From: Micropterix aruncella | Taxonomy: Eukaryota; Arthropoda; Insecta; Lepidoptera; Micropterigidae | Reading direction: 5' to 3' | DNA: 64,000 nucleotides | NCBI GenBank assembly: GCA_944548615.1 | Contig: OX155955.1 | Span: forward strand, 16,184,818 to 16,248,817 | Shown: piece by piece, positions 48,310-59,344 of the stretch | Numbering within the stretch: the first letter of the stretch is position 1 | Layout: each line of letters starts with the position of its first letter | The notes under the pieces: generated by a model | The model's database searches: none | Told to the model about the DNA's origin: nothing | Seen by the model: only the letters and a program-made list of their open reading frames with translations | Made by a program: the position numbers and the translations under genes

Positions 48310-48730
48310 TAAAGAACTTGCTCAAAGCCCAGAAACTAATATTGAAAAGTATAAAGAGAAAGCTTTGGAGATACTCCTCAGATGATCTCTACAAAGAATA
48401 TAATGTGCTAGACGTACCCAAACTTTACGTGAAAACGGCGCTCTGTGAATATCAAACTAATTAGGAACCGCAACAAGAACGCGCAAAGAATCTGCTCGCG
48501 AGAATAACGAGTTTTATTATCTACATTTCGACACCCCCCGAATGCAGACCACTTTTGAGGAGAGTCAACATTCAATATGCTAAACGAAGATTTAAAATTG
48601 TGGTTGTATAAGTCTTCTTTTAAAGGTAAATTTGATTCCTGGTTGAAATATGACACCCTGCAAAATATCCACAATTTGATATATGCTGACAGTTTCCAAT
48701 ATTAAATATTATTCTTGACTATAATAATAA
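48310..48730 (+). pseudogene. Non-LTR RT C-terminal remnant
   Basis: Translation gives LLKAQKLILKSIKRK, then SSDDLYKEYNVLDVPKLYVK and, after a TAG, RRVNIQYAKRRFKIVVV. This matches the end of the reverse transcriptase protein represented at 5806-6480 (shared LYKEY.VL), in the same orientation. At least two stops; no catalytic core. The sequence continues into an untranslated region. Confidence 0.65.
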
Positions 48731-49316
48731 TTATTTTTGACTATGGTTATGACTAATTCTTTTATTATTTTGCTCACTATTGTTTAATATTCTTCGACCT
48801 TTTATTTTATTTAACACGATTATTTATTTCGGTATTCTATTTTAAATATGAGTACTAGTTGGTTATTTTTAGCAAAACATTGTAATGTTTATGGTAATAT
48901 TTTATCGCACTGCCTTAGAGCAAGTCCTGGCACATAGTAGGGCAGCAGCAGTACATTATATGCTAATGCTCATATCGGCCATGTATTTTTTTTCGTTTTT
49001 TTAATAATGTAAATATATATAAATTTATATGAATATTAGTAATAGATATGCTATGTAAATAGGTTGTTTATTTAAATAAATAATAATCAGATACTAAATT
49101 GAACCATATTGCATTATACTACCGTGTGCGTTAAGTGGTGTTACCTATTTTGTCCCTGACCGAGCCCAGAAAAGCTTTCTGCCTCAAAAAAGAAAACCAA
49201 TTGATATCATCACATCGCGACAATACGTATCTCGCAAACGAATCATGATTGAGTTGCTAAAGTGGTAAGTAATGAGTAAGTAAATGTACAAGGATCTCGC
49301 GTGATTCTATGCGGTA
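48731..49316. other. AT-rich stretch, no gene seen
   Basis: No coding-like frame. Probably includes the 3' untranslated part of the preceding LINE remnant. Confidence 0.45.
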
Positions 49317-49480
49317 CTCATCATCATCATCATCATCATTTATTCATTCCATAAAAGCATTTCACAATACTGAGGAACATGTCAAATTTTAGTTCTCAAG
49401 TCAAGTACTCGAAGGGTTATTTTATTTGTGTACTAAAATGTTCCACAAAGATGTTTATTCATTCATTAATAAATAAAAGA
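49317..49480 (-). repeat. Reversed LINE 3' end with (ATG)n tail
   Basis: Plus (CAT)8 at 49317-49340 and 'tttattcattccataaaagc' read on the minus strand as an untranslated end followed by AATAAATGATGATGATG, a usual form of CR1/jockey-type tails. Confidence 0.5.
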
Positions 49481-49983
49481 AATTGAATCGCAACAAAAGA
49501 CTACTATTTCGTCGACTAAAATCCCGCAACGGAATTGGAGATCGTGACTTTTCATTTTAAACTTACGGCTCGGACACGACCGAGCCCGCCCCAAATTTTT
49601 CATTACGATTCTTGGACGCCATGTGCTCCATTGCTGGTGCTTCACTTCCAATTTGTCCGAATGCGGCAATTTATGACATTCCCGTCTTTATCGGTCGCAA
49701 AATGCCACGGTCGAAGCGTCGTCAGACTTTCCGCTCCGCGCTCATTTATCTCCCGCGTGCCGTTCGTCGCATTCCGCTTGTCATTGCGGAAACGCGCGGA
49801 CGTCACACACTGCGTCGTTACATCACGCCACACCGCCGGTTTAGCGAAGGGCTTAACTGCCACCGGACACCGTGACGTATGCGCCACAACTGCCACACTG
49901 CCACCACCATATTTTTATTGACTTCGAGGTTAGGTCACACTACAGATGAAAGTCGCGCGTCAATAAATCAGCGTTAGATAAGG
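49481..49983. other. CG-rich stretch, no gene assigned
   Basis: 49540-49900 is CG-rich with open frames in several phases on both strands (for example 49535-49921 plus, 49642-49896 minus). None shows a domain. Several 'cgtcac' and 'acgtcac' words occur. It could be a promoter region or an element fragment. Confidence 0.3.
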
Positions 49984-50867
49984 TATTGGGGTCGATTGCG
50001 TTTTTTCGTGAACTAAAATCGGAAATTAGTTTTTGTGAACAAGACAGGGCAATACGCTTGAGCAGAATGGGAAATAAACAGTTGTCAAATTTTCGCATTA
50101 AAATTACCCAGCAAAGATAAAGCATCTGAATCTAAGACCGCCAGAAACGTGAGCAACTTCGAAGAAATTTGCATACGTTGTCGCTACTCTACGACATACT
50201 CAATAACCCCACTTCACTCTCCTATCTCAAGGAGAATTTCCACCCTTTGGGAGGCCACGGTCTTCCACTTCGATCAAGCCGGGATAACACACTAGCCATT
50301 CCGATACATCATTCTTCTGTTTACACGCACTCTTTTACAGTCCAATCTGCTCGTTTATGGAATCAGCTCCCTCACTCTATCAGGCATGCATCTTCGATGC
50401 AAACTTTCAAAAAGTTATTGAAGAAACATTTATTTTTACACAGCCACTAACCAAATACCTCACCTTGACTTCTCCTTTATCCTTCCCTGGGCAACCTTAG
50501 CATAAGTTACTGACATATATTTGTATAAGTTTATTTTAAATATAACTTTACTACTTCTTTGTGTATTGTAAGGTGATAATTAGGAATTATTTTCTCAAAT
50601 GGTTGACTGTAAGATATCGCTATCGCGATAAGTCCGCTATTTGTGCATAAATTGTCTTTTTTATAAAACCAGTGTAATTCATTAAGTTATGTTTTTATAT
50701 CACAATAAAGTTATTCTATTTTATTCAAATTTATTCGGACGAATATAACTTTGACAGGTGGTATGTTTTGACGATCGTTCGTTTCATATCGCTCTAACGT
50801 ATTGCTCTATCTCGTTCGCTTGAACTAATTTCAGTTTTAGTTTACAAAGAAACGCAATCGGGCCAAT
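49984..50867. mobile_element. MITE-like element copy 2, split by a LINE
   Basis: The left end 49984-50105 ('attggggtcgattgcgtttt', 'gaacaagacagggcaatacg') and right end 50740-50867 ('cgttcgtttcatatcgctct', 'aagaaacgcaatcgggcc') match the two ends of 27268-27566. Between them lies a LINE 3' fragment (about 50112-50735), which therefore inserted after the MITE. Confidence 0.75.
50112..50735 (+). pseudogene. LINE RT C-terminus and 3' UTR nested in the MITE
   Basis: The frame 50169-50450 reads HTLSLLYDILNN, LSYLKENFHPLGG, a TFTVQSARLWNQLP-like segment (HSFTVQSARLWNQLPHSIR) and ends SMQTFKKLLKKHLFLHSH. This is the standard carboxyl end of RTE/jockey-related reverse transcriptases ('ARLWNsLP..IR....F...L..hL'). 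A stop at 50450 in the expected place is followed by about 280 bp of untranslated sequence ending in an ATTCTATTTTATTC repeat. Only the last 90 codons are present, so it is a 5'-truncated insertion. Confidence 0.75.
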
Positions 50868-52219
50868 TGTTTCATTAAAAAAATCGGTTGTCTGTAAAGT
50901 CGGTTTACTGACGATAGTTGAAAGTGACAACGTCATAAGAAAATACTGATGGAATGGTTGCATTTGAAGCAGTTTCATTTAAGATTCGGATATTGTTTAT
51001 TACAAACCCCCAAAAATATATGCTTTTATACTCACCGATTTGACTACAACATGTAAATGTATTATTGTATAGCAGTATAATTGTATAATTGTTTATTGTT
51101 TAAAGTTTATTGTTTTTTTTTAATTTAAAAGTTTGAAAACTCAAACTGTTAAATAACGGTTTGAGAAGCGTTTGAGCACGCTGCGCCATCTAGCGGTAGG
51201 TAATACGTCGTAAATAAACAATATCAGCGACATTTTACCAACCGCTAGATAGCGCATCGTAATGTTAGCTTTTCAAACTTTTTTTTTTTTTTTAATAAAA
51301 GTTGCTTACTTTGTTGCACTTTGTTGTACCCACAAGAAAATTGTCCGTTCAGTAATAACATTCCGTATATCAAGAATAGATATAAAATTATGTCAAGAAT
51401 TTAAATCAATCTAGTGATTTTCATTCGTACTATTTTAGACTGAGGTTGGTAAATAATTCTTGTCGCAACCGGTAGATGGCAGCATTTGTATTGAATAATA
51501 AATATAATAAATGGAACGCCTCAGAGCGAGGTAATGCCGCATGAGTCATGTTTTTTCGTGCGTGCAGCAGGCTCCATCGATTTATAAGACGTTGTCACGT
51601 CAAAAAATAGTGTACTGTGTGTATGACATATCGGAGGACAAATCTTTAATATACTACGAGGCCTTAGGTAAAGGGAAATCAGAATCGCTTTGATTGAATG
51701 ATTGACGAGGGATATGGAAAGTGAATATCTCTGTTGTGGGGTTTCGTATGTCAGTATGTTCACATTTATTCTAACACAACATACGAAATCAATGGCGAAT
51801 CAGTGTCAAAAAATATGTGTACCTATGTTTGTCACGCGCCGCTTAACTATGTTATACATAAGAATTACTTAACAAGAACAATAATTTAAAAAATAAATAC
51901 ACGACCGCCGGTACAAAAAAAAAAAAAAATCGCGCAAAAAGCACATTTTCAGGGAATAAAGTTCTTCATTGATACGATATTCGTTGAAATAAAATTTAAT
52001 TTACGGATGCTCCTTTACGGCTCCATTGTCGCGTTTTACCTCTATAAACATCCAGTGCTGCGCATTCTGTGATAATCGTGATGTCAATAATCTACTCAAT
52101 CAGATCTTAGTTTTGTTAATGAACTCGATATATTAATCTTAATTTATTGACGCTTAGTCATTTGGGGAATTATTTATTTGACATTTGGACATTTTAGGTA
52201 ACCTATGATCTGGCATGAC
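50868..52219. other. No gene seen; small foldback at 51127-51282
   Basis: AT-rich. The minus frame at 51521-51763 is unrecognised. 'gcgccatctagcggt' at 51183 and 'accgctagatagcgc' at 51240 mark the foldback described separately. Confidence 0.5.
51127..51282. mobile_element. Small foldback element
   Basis: Ends 'aaaagtttgaaaac' and 'cttttcaaactttt' are inverted repeats, and inner words 'gcgccatctagcggtaggta' and 'ttaccaaccgctagatagcg' are inverted too. About 156 bp, with a T run at the right end. Confidence 0.6.
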
Positions 52220-52239
52220 ATAACGATGCTAACGATACC

Positions 52240-52310
52240 ACGCTATCAAGCTATCGTGGAGGAATACACACACACATACAATGACCGGCGAAAAATATAC
52301 TGACCGGTGG
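52240..52310 (+). repeat. Family C fragment
   Basis: 'gctatcgtggaggaatacac' plus a (CACA)n tract, the family C core end, 55 bp before a full copy. Confidence 0.6.
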
Positions 52311-52690
52311 GAATTCAATGTGATTTCGGCCCAATTCGGTATCTGTGTACCGAACTGCAAGTGTATTAGTCCAATATTTCGAGATTGAAATATTAATAGT
52401 GTCCCCCCTGGTGATTTCAACCACAACCTTTTCAACTCTTGTCATGATCAAATGATGCCTGCATGCCAGATTTCAGCTCAATCGGATGAAGCATTTGGGC
52501 GCTTTCGTGGAGGAATACACACATACAGACACACTCACAGACACACAGACAGACTTCAATTTGGAAATGGTCTTAATCGTCTCGGGGTGTGAGGGGGGGG
52601 GGGGGGTCAACGAGGATATTTCCTTCTTCATCTCGATTTTTTTTACGTTTTCACAACACTCCCTTGGGCCGGGAAAGTAATATCAACTCT
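52311..52690 (+). repeat. Dispersed repeat family C, copy
   Basis: 'atgtgatttcggcccaattc', 'cccccctggtgatttcaacc', 'gctcaatcggatgaagcatt', 'cgctttcgtggaggaataca', a (CACA/GACA)n tract, 'aatggtcttaatcgtctcgg' and a G run. All four family C copies lie on the plus strand. Confidence 0.8.
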
Positions 52691-53030
52691 ACAGAGACTT
52701 TGACGCAGGCAAAACCGCGGCTTCAGCCTATTGGTTAAATGATATTAGGTTTACCACCGCGGATACCGAGTGGTCTCGATCAGTGTAAACAGAGCCGCGC
52801 GGCTAGTTCACAACATGGCATCGGCGTGCGTGGACAATAAAAGGCATTAAACGTGACAGGGAAGACAGCCTTCGCGTCTTAGTTTATTGCTTAGATATGT
52901 TTGATTGCGCACCGCGCCGTTTTATTGTTGCGTTTGAGCCGGACACGGATTTACAGATAGGCACTAACTGCAAAGACGTAACTCTCTAAGCGAGGAAAAA
53001 TAATAAACGGACGACTCCGCGTTGTTTATA
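52691..53030. other. CG-rich stretch, no gene assigned
   Basis: Includes 'accgcggata', 'gccgcgcggc' and an ATG at 52814 with ten codons before a stop. It may belong to the upstream part of the adjoining retroelement remnant. Nothing firm. Confidence 0.3.
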
Positions 53031-53640
53031 TCTCTTAGCAGTAGAATAGCCAACGAACTTGCTAAGACGGGAGCAAAAGCAACGTTATATGGCCCTGAAC
53101 CTTGCTGTGTCGAACCAAAAAGCCTTGCAAACCTAATGCTCAAACAAATATGTTTAGAACAATCCGTCAACCACTGGAACAACACGCCAGGGTTGAATTA
53201 ATCCAAAGCGCTATTTAAGGCTTACGACCTTAAGACGGCCCGTGAGGCCTTATCGCTAAATAGGAACAATTTAAGCATACTGGTGAGGGTACTCACGGGG
53301 CATTGTGGCCTCAACAAACACATGTACAACCTCAAGCTCCGAGACACACAAATTTGCAGGTTCTTCCAAGGGGCAGAGGAAACTCCCCTGCACCTCATAT
53401 GCGAGTGTGGCCCGCTGATGCGTAAAAGATACATCCACTTGGGTGGTCATTACCTCCAACCTGAGGAGGTAAAACAATCTGGCGCCAAAAGCCTGTTGCG
53501 GTTCTCAAATGACACGAGGCTCAGCGCAGAACTATAGTAGGTGGCAAACACAATAGATCAGCAATGGTCGCAGTGGTACAAGGGTTATAAAGACCTTAGA
53601 AAAGCCCCACAAAAATAAAATGCAGAAGAATAGGTCGTTG
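53031..53640 (+). pseudogene. R1/jockey-type ORF2 C-terminus (RNase H end and zinc-knuckle)
   Basis: One frame from 53034 reads SRIANELAKTGAKATLYGPE, the end of an RNase H domain ('G N..AD.LA..GA'), then LKQICLEQSVNHWNN; a TAA interrupts at 53200 (GLN-stop-SKALF), then LVRVLTGHCGLNKHMYNL and CRFFQGAEETPLHLICECGP. The latter is the terminal CCHC-like motif of these ORF2 proteins ('H..L..HL...G..D...CR.C....E...H....C'), with its second cysteine changed to Phe. Ends near 53537. This part of the protein degrades RNA in RNA-DNA hybrids and probably binds nucleic acid. It is a 5'-truncated, dead copy. Confidence 0.8.
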
Positions 53641-53894
53641 CATGTATTAACTCCTATACTAAGCGAAATATAATCTATCGAATTTATCATTAGGACTTTG
53701 TAGCCTTTTTCACACCTATTGTCAGTGGCCTAAATATATGATATGTTTGATTTAAATCGTTGTGGTTTGAGCCGAATAATATTAAATTCCTAAAACACGA
53801 ACATAAATAAAAAAAATCTATTTCCGCATCGGCCAATGACAGTTGAAATTATTACTATTTTACGGCTAGATATAAAGGGAAATTAGTGGTGAGT

Positions 53895-54400
53895 CTTAAG
53901 GGAGCCTTAATCTGTATCATCAGCTCCTAACGGTTCCGTGCAGCTTGTACCTGATGGCCTGTCTGTGTTAGCTCCCATCCGGAAGACTGATCAAATAGTT
54001 ACTAACCTGATAATCTGCCTTCGGCTGTAACCTAAAGTCGTTGACATTTAAAATCGGAGGTTTCGATTCGGGGAACAACTTGGGCCGAACTGGGTGGTTT
54101 GCTCAACGCGGCATTAGCCAACCGACTGTGCACTGGCGTTGAACCGGGGGAGTCTGGTAACGTACGTTTCCTAAGCAGCGACGATTTCTGTCGATCTGAC
54201 GTTATCTATCCTTGAAACGATCCTTTGATCACCCGATCCCGTGTGAGTTCAACGAGCAAAGGGCGCAACGGTCCGCGATAAAATGGAACTTAATTTTCGC
54301 TAACGACAGAACCGCGCAAGCGACGTCTAATCTGTGATCATGGAGAATGAAGAAACCAGTCTAAATAACCAGTCTAAATCTAGTATTAAAGACTCGAGGT
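53895..54400 (+). repeat. Family B-related sequence, diverged
   Basis: In plus orientation, 'gggggagtctgg', 'cttgaaacgatc', 'tacccgatcc'-like, 'gtccgcgata' and 'accgcgcaagcgac' match the reverse complement of family B copies at 42815 and 58424. It runs up to a small open frame at 54340, so it may be the 5' leader of that frame's transcript or element. Confidence 0.55.
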
Positions 54401-54529
54401 TAGTATTTTTTTGAACTATATGTCTCAGGAAATTAGAGACTTAAAAAAAAATACACAGGAAATTAAGTTTGAGGCTCTTCAAAATATAGCATTGAAAATT
54501 CTCGATTATAGAAATACTACTAACTGAGT
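54340..54529 (+). pseudogene. Small frame after family B-like leader, frameshifted
   Basis: ATG at 54340 opens MENEETSLNNQSKSSIKDSR and stops in a run of seven T at about 54414. A one-base change of frame there leads into NYMSQEIRDLKKNTQEIKFE and on to TTN-stop at 54529, a helical, probably coiled-coil segment. AATAAA follows at 54597. The layout 'F..Y...EIR.L....Q..F..LQNI...ILDY' faintly recalls the BESS motif at the end of MADF-type proteins, but this is speculative. It could be a short processed copy of a host or transposon mRNA. Confidence 0.35.
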
Positions 54530-56559
54530 TCAATTAAATGCAATTTATCTTCAGGCCAAAATGTAAACGTGATTGTGTTCAAATAATTAGTGTAACAATA
54601 AAAATCTCGTATATTTCTAATCCACTTACATATATTTTATTTTCCGAAATCCTTACGGTTCGAAATATACCAAAACGCACGGTTCGATACCACTAGCCGA
54701 TACACTCGCCGATATACGCAAACGCACTAGCCGATACAGTTTATACGGTTTTATTGTCTGGTGTATCAAACCACACGCAGGTACGAATAGGTGTGACAAC
54801 GCCATTGTCGATGGCCACTAATGAAGGTCGAGCCTAATCACAAAGATGCTGTTTCTACATAAATACGGCTGATTAGGGGGAAAACAAAGGCGATATCGAA
54901 AATGGCGCAGGATCATAAAACACAGTCATGTTCATAAAATTAACATACCTAGGCACTCTTCATTCCTAGCTTCGTTCATACAGCCAGGGGAGTCAGCTCT
55001 CTTCTTTTATTAATATAAGTACTTACAACTTTAGCTTTTCAAATTTCGTAGAAAATTTCATACATACTGCAAACATAACTTTGCTGACATTTTTCTTTAA
55101 AGCTGTATATACATATCCACGTTTTTTAATTTATTATATTTCGCAATCTCGTTTGAATGAGGGCAAGTTTTTAGACCGCTATTTAACTGACTTCCCGCCA
55201 TCCAATTGAGCTAAAACATTCAGGTAGACTCGCTGTCTATGCCATGACAATGCATCTTTGGTGTTGGAAAGGAGGGAGGGGGTGAGTCAATGGGGGCTGC
55301 AAGGGGACAACTTTGAAATTTTAAATTAAAAGTACAAATAATGATGATATATATAGATATATATAGATACATTATAGTTAAAAAAAGCTTGGTTTTTACA
55401 TGTCAGATTTTTAAAAACTTTACTATCATTTCTAAATTACGTTATGTAGCAACAACTAAATGTTTATTTTAATTCTAAATTATCCAAAATAATTGATTTT
55501 ACGTTGTTTGTTCCTGATTTTTTAAAGACACCACTCACAAGAATTTGTAAAACTAAAATTCTATAACACGGTTCAATTGAGTTGAACCACGGAGTTAGTT
55601 GAACCACGGAACAATCGAGTTGAACCAAATAAAGGGAGAAGAAAAACTTTTACTAAATTTTAAACAAAACTATAAAATTTAACTATTTAACAAAAAGGAT
55701 AGAAGAACAACGACTAACAATAAATTATATCAACCATACCAAAACAACTGTAACCAACTAATGTCAGTAGCAGAGCAGCAAAGGGAATTTTCTATCACAA
55801 GTTTCTGAGGAGCATTGAACGACCAAGGCTCCACGACGGCCTAAACGACAACGATCGCACGCTAAGAAATCTCTAATCTACACAAACTAGGTTTTGGTAA
55901 AATACCGGGCCGACAACTACAAAAAGGCTACCGGCTTTGTAGAATCGAAATCAAAGCAATTGGATAGTGAAAAACTAGAGCATAAATCGGTTGCGGAAGA
56001 AACTTTATAACGAATATTGCACGAACAATATTATTATCGATATTTTTCATATTATAAAACGCATGAGTTTTACAAAAACGTAACTAATTGCATAAAAAAG
56101 ACATAAGAAGCCATCACAAGCATTGCGACGTCGGATTAACCGAACAGGTTGAATTATATGACGTTTTCAGCTGCCGGATGCTTCAATAAGACTAAAATGT
56201 TGGCGAGACTGATGTTGGATTAAGTTAAACGTGCCTTAATATTTTTTTTTATATTAATTTTTTAATTGAAAATATTATCTCATATTTATTGTTAGTTTTA
56301 TGAACGTTGATGACATTGAGGGGGTGTCGTGCATATTATCCCAGTTATTCTACTCCTTATGATTAATAAAATGTTTTATTTTTTTTTAACATTAATGCTT
56401 ACACATTCTGAACGCTAATAAAAGAGACGTATTTACCACTTTTATTTATTTTAGTGTGGCGCTTTCCAAACCAAAATGGGCAGTCAGAGAATTAAAAACG
56501 AATTACTAATGAATTACACTACATAACGTGCCATATGGAATCGAATACAATCGCAGTTG
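54530..56559. other. No gene seen
   Basis: Mostly AT-rich. Noted: a run of 'gttgaaccacgga' words at 55570-55625, a G-rich patch at 55265-55300, and a more balanced part at 55760-55960 without a supported frame. Confidence 0.5.
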
Positions 56560-56655
56560 TTTAATATTACACGGTTGTTTATATAATGAAGAAATCGGAT
56601 TTTTTCGCGTGAATTCGGTAGCACTCGTTTCGGCAATGTTGCAACTCAAGTCGAT
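56560..56655 (+). repeat. Foldback family G, half copy
   Basis: 'cacggttgtttatataatga', 'gcgtgaattcggtagca' and 'gtttcggcaatgttgcaact' follow the left arm of 23200-23480 in order, including its left flank. The right arm is missing. Confidence 0.55.
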
Positions 56656-56800
56656 TCAATTCAATTTATTTATTCCAAAAAAATCTTTACAGACTGCAGA
56701 AACTTAAAACATATAGGTATTAGGAACATTTAATATTACTCACAATTTAATTCGTTTACGTGAACTGCCCTTATCTAGGATAGAATAAAGTGCGTCAGTT
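56656..56800 (-). repeat. Reversed LINE 3' end
   Basis: 'caattcaatttatttattcc' begins a stretch which on the minus strand reads as an untranslated region ending in GGAATAAATAAATTG, a non-LTR tail form. Confidence 0.45.
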
Positions 56801-57009
56801 CTTCTCCGCTGTTGTTCCTTAGGTAAAAGGCATACTGTTGCTATTTCTTCGAAGATTATAACAACCGTGGAAGAGGGGGTGGGGGGGGGGGGGGAGCGTG
56901 GATTTTGAAATTACACCATATGAACAAAACTCACAGTTTCACGTTTCGCTTCTTTGCACTTGTAATTTGCACGACAATGGGCTTGAGTACTTTTTAAGGA
57001 GATTATTCC
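56801..57009. other. Short stretch with poly(G)
   Basis: A G run of about 20 with one interruption lies at 56876-56895. No gene seen. Confidence 0.6.
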
Positions 57010-57430
57010 TCTAAGTAAAGGGTTTAAAACATTCGTCTCTATAGATGTTAGGGGTTCTACCTATTTCTATGGTTTCTCGGATCATATGATAATTGTTCCT
57101 TAGATAGCAAAATAAGATTTTGAATAGCACGCAACAAGTGGTTCGTTCCTCTGACCAAGATGTGTTCGCAAATCGCCGATTTTTCTGGCTGCATATTTTT
57201 AAAAGCATTGATCAGTCGGATCGTTTTTCCAACGTAAGATAACCCACAGCTGCATTTTTATACACACCCAGGGTCGGCATTGATATTACATCATTTACAG
57301 GCCTTAGAGATTGAGCTATATTTTATGTAGGTCAGTTTGGAGATGGTTTTTGAATAGAATTTGTTTAGGATCTTACTTAATCGATCGGTCTCGCTCTTGA
57401 CAAGTGGTAAGTTTACTTGTTGCTTGGTTT
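57010..57430 (-). pseudogene. Penelope-like element, GIY-YIG endonuclease remnant
   Basis: Three shifting minus-strand frames together follow the C-terminal end of Penelope-like proteins. First LPLVKSETDRLSKILNKFYS, then GVYKNAAVGY (the GIY-type strand), then SYVGKTIR (the YIG-type strand), SAICEHILVRGTNH (the conserved H-x-C...EH region), and finally REAIEI-type RETIEIGRTPNIYRDECF, which carries the catalytic Glu. The endonuclease nicks target DNA for priming in this class. Stops and at least three frameshifts make it a pseudogene. The reverse transcriptase part is not present on either side. Confidence 0.7.
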
Positions 57431-58244
57431 CCGAGTTCCGTCTGTATTGGATCGTTTGAGTATGTGGTAATATTTCTTGTGTAATTTCTTTTAAGAAGTA
57501 AATAAATATCAGTTGATACTAAGTTTATGGGGTAAAATCCCTATTCAAACATTTTGCAGTATGTGTTCGTAGGATCTTTAAAACGAGAAAAAGTTTAAAA
57601 TAAATATTATGTCATGGCTCACAGTAACTTCGCAGTCATAGATTTTTCGTAAAAATTTTGAAACCTAATATCGATTGAGATTTATTGCAGGATTAAACTT
57701 ACGAAACTAAAGAGCAGACAGAAGTAAAGTAAGCCAATATGCTTTGTTTTGCTTCTATTTCTACTTGGCGCATTCTGCTACGTAGTTTACGGTCTTTCTT
57801 TTTCCAAGTCACTTTTTACCGCGCTTTGTCTCGCGACAATCAAAGTGTTTATTTTATGGTCGCCTTTCTTCGCTCTTTATTATAGCATTTATGGACGTCG
57901 AGAAGTAGACCCTTTTTACAAAAAATGGGATGGCGCATACACGGCATTTGGCATGATTTCGGGGGACAAAAATATATAAACGTTTTTTTATAAAAAAAAG
58001 AGGTGAGTTTAAATAGAAGATGAGATATAACACATGAGAGACATAGGACGAAATACATAAAAAGATGAGAGACATAAAACATGCCAATTTACTGTTTTCG
58101 ATTTACAAAATATAAATCTTTGCGGGCTCAAATATCCTATATTCAATACTTGAGTATCAGTGGCTTCACGATAGTTTTTTCTTATGTCACATTATTGTAA
58201 TACACAGTACAAAGCATTGATTATATATGGTATTAAATTACTTA
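57431..58244. other. No gene assigned; short membrane-like frame
   Basis: Frame 57749-57979 (76 codons) encodes two hydrophobic stretches followed by YGRREVDPFYKKWDGAY. It is small and unrecognised, with overlapping minus-strand frames. I do not claim a gene. The remainder is AT-rich. Confidence 0.25.
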
Positions 58245-58423
58245 ACTCCACAGAACGTTTTGTCAACCCTTCAGCGCCGGCGAAATGCAGATGGCTCCAA
58301 TAGACGACAAAACTAAAAGCAATTTTTTTGGCTGTTCATAATATGAAGGTTTCTTAAAATGAAGGTTTCTTTTATAAAGAACTGATTGATTATAAAAAAC
58401 TAAAATTTAATCAATGATAACAA

Positions 58424-59079
58424 CTAGAGATGTCGACTACAGCGGGCGAGCCCGTCACCTCAGGAAGTTTTAACGATTAGTCGTTCTATCTCCCTGGAGT
58501 GAGCGCAGAAGACTTAGGACAAAAACAGTCCACCTTCTAGCTCCGCCACAATCCCGTAAGACGCCAACGCCTTAAACCGCGAGATAGCCAGGAGTGTTAC
58601 CCAGCGGGCTTACACTCACACCCTTACTTCCAATTGTGACCAGATTACTCCAGTCTCTCGATTGGTTACGAGTTCGAGGTCGCTTGCGCGGTCCTCTCCC
58701 TTGCGAAGCGGTGAAACGGTGTATACCGAATCTATCGCGGACCACGGTATCCTTTGCCCGGCTGTTCACCCAGGATCGGGTAGCCGATGATCGTTTCAAG
58801 AGTAGTCGCCGTAAGGTCCGCAACCATCCCCACTCTATAGGAAACAGTACTGCTTCCAGACTCCCCCGACTGTTAGTCAGAGTGCAAAGACGGTGCGCAG
58901 ACCGTCCAGGAGCGCCATAAGGTTGATTCCCAGGGGAAACTAACCATAAGGCCAGAGTCCTACCCAGGCTCGCACTTCAAGCGTGGAGGCCGTCGGATAG
59001 GTGTTGACCCGTGAGTGTGACCAAACCTGAACAGAATGGGTCTTCGTGGCCAACTCAGTAAGGGCCCATTAACTTCCAC
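58424..59079. mobile_element. Dispersed repeat family B, copy 2, with target-site duplication
   Basis: 656 bp of GC-balanced sequence from 'ctagagatgtcgactacagc' to 'gggcccattaacttcc', flanked by CAATGATAACAA at 58412-58423 and again at 59080-59091. The uninterrupted family A copy has this word only once, so the flanking 12 bp are a true target-site duplication and the limits of the element are defined. A duplication of this length suits target-primed reverse transcription, but no A-rich tail is visible at either end. No coding frame. Confidence 0.85.
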
Positions 59080-59205
59080 CAATGATAACAATAATAACAT
59101 TGAATTTTTAGTGCAATCTATCACATATGTTATATAGTCTGATTGAATCTTATAAATAATACGGACTTATAGAATGTCATATATTATAAAAAACATAAAA
59201 ACGAT

Positions 59206-59344
59206 TTTACCGCGTGGTTTGTCCAATCGATGTTTCGGCGATTTTGCAACCGCCGTTGGGACATTGGTTGTTATAAACTTCACGCGGTAATTTCATCTTA
59301 TTTATAATGTCAAAAAATCGCGATAGTCTTCAATGTCATAAATT
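59206..59344. mobile_element. Foldback family G, degenerate copy
   Basis: 'gattttaccgcgtgg', 'tttcggcgattttgcaaccg', 'ccgttggg' and then the inverse 'acttcacgcggtaatttcat', 'cttatttataatgtcaaa' and 'atcgcgatagtcttcaatg' correspond to the arms and flank of 23200-23480. The loop and inner arms are largely deleted. Confidence 0.65.

Noticed and set aside
57749..57979. Small two-helix membrane protein
   Set aside because: Seventy-six codons with overlapping antisense frames and no recognisable relatives; support is too weak to call a gene.
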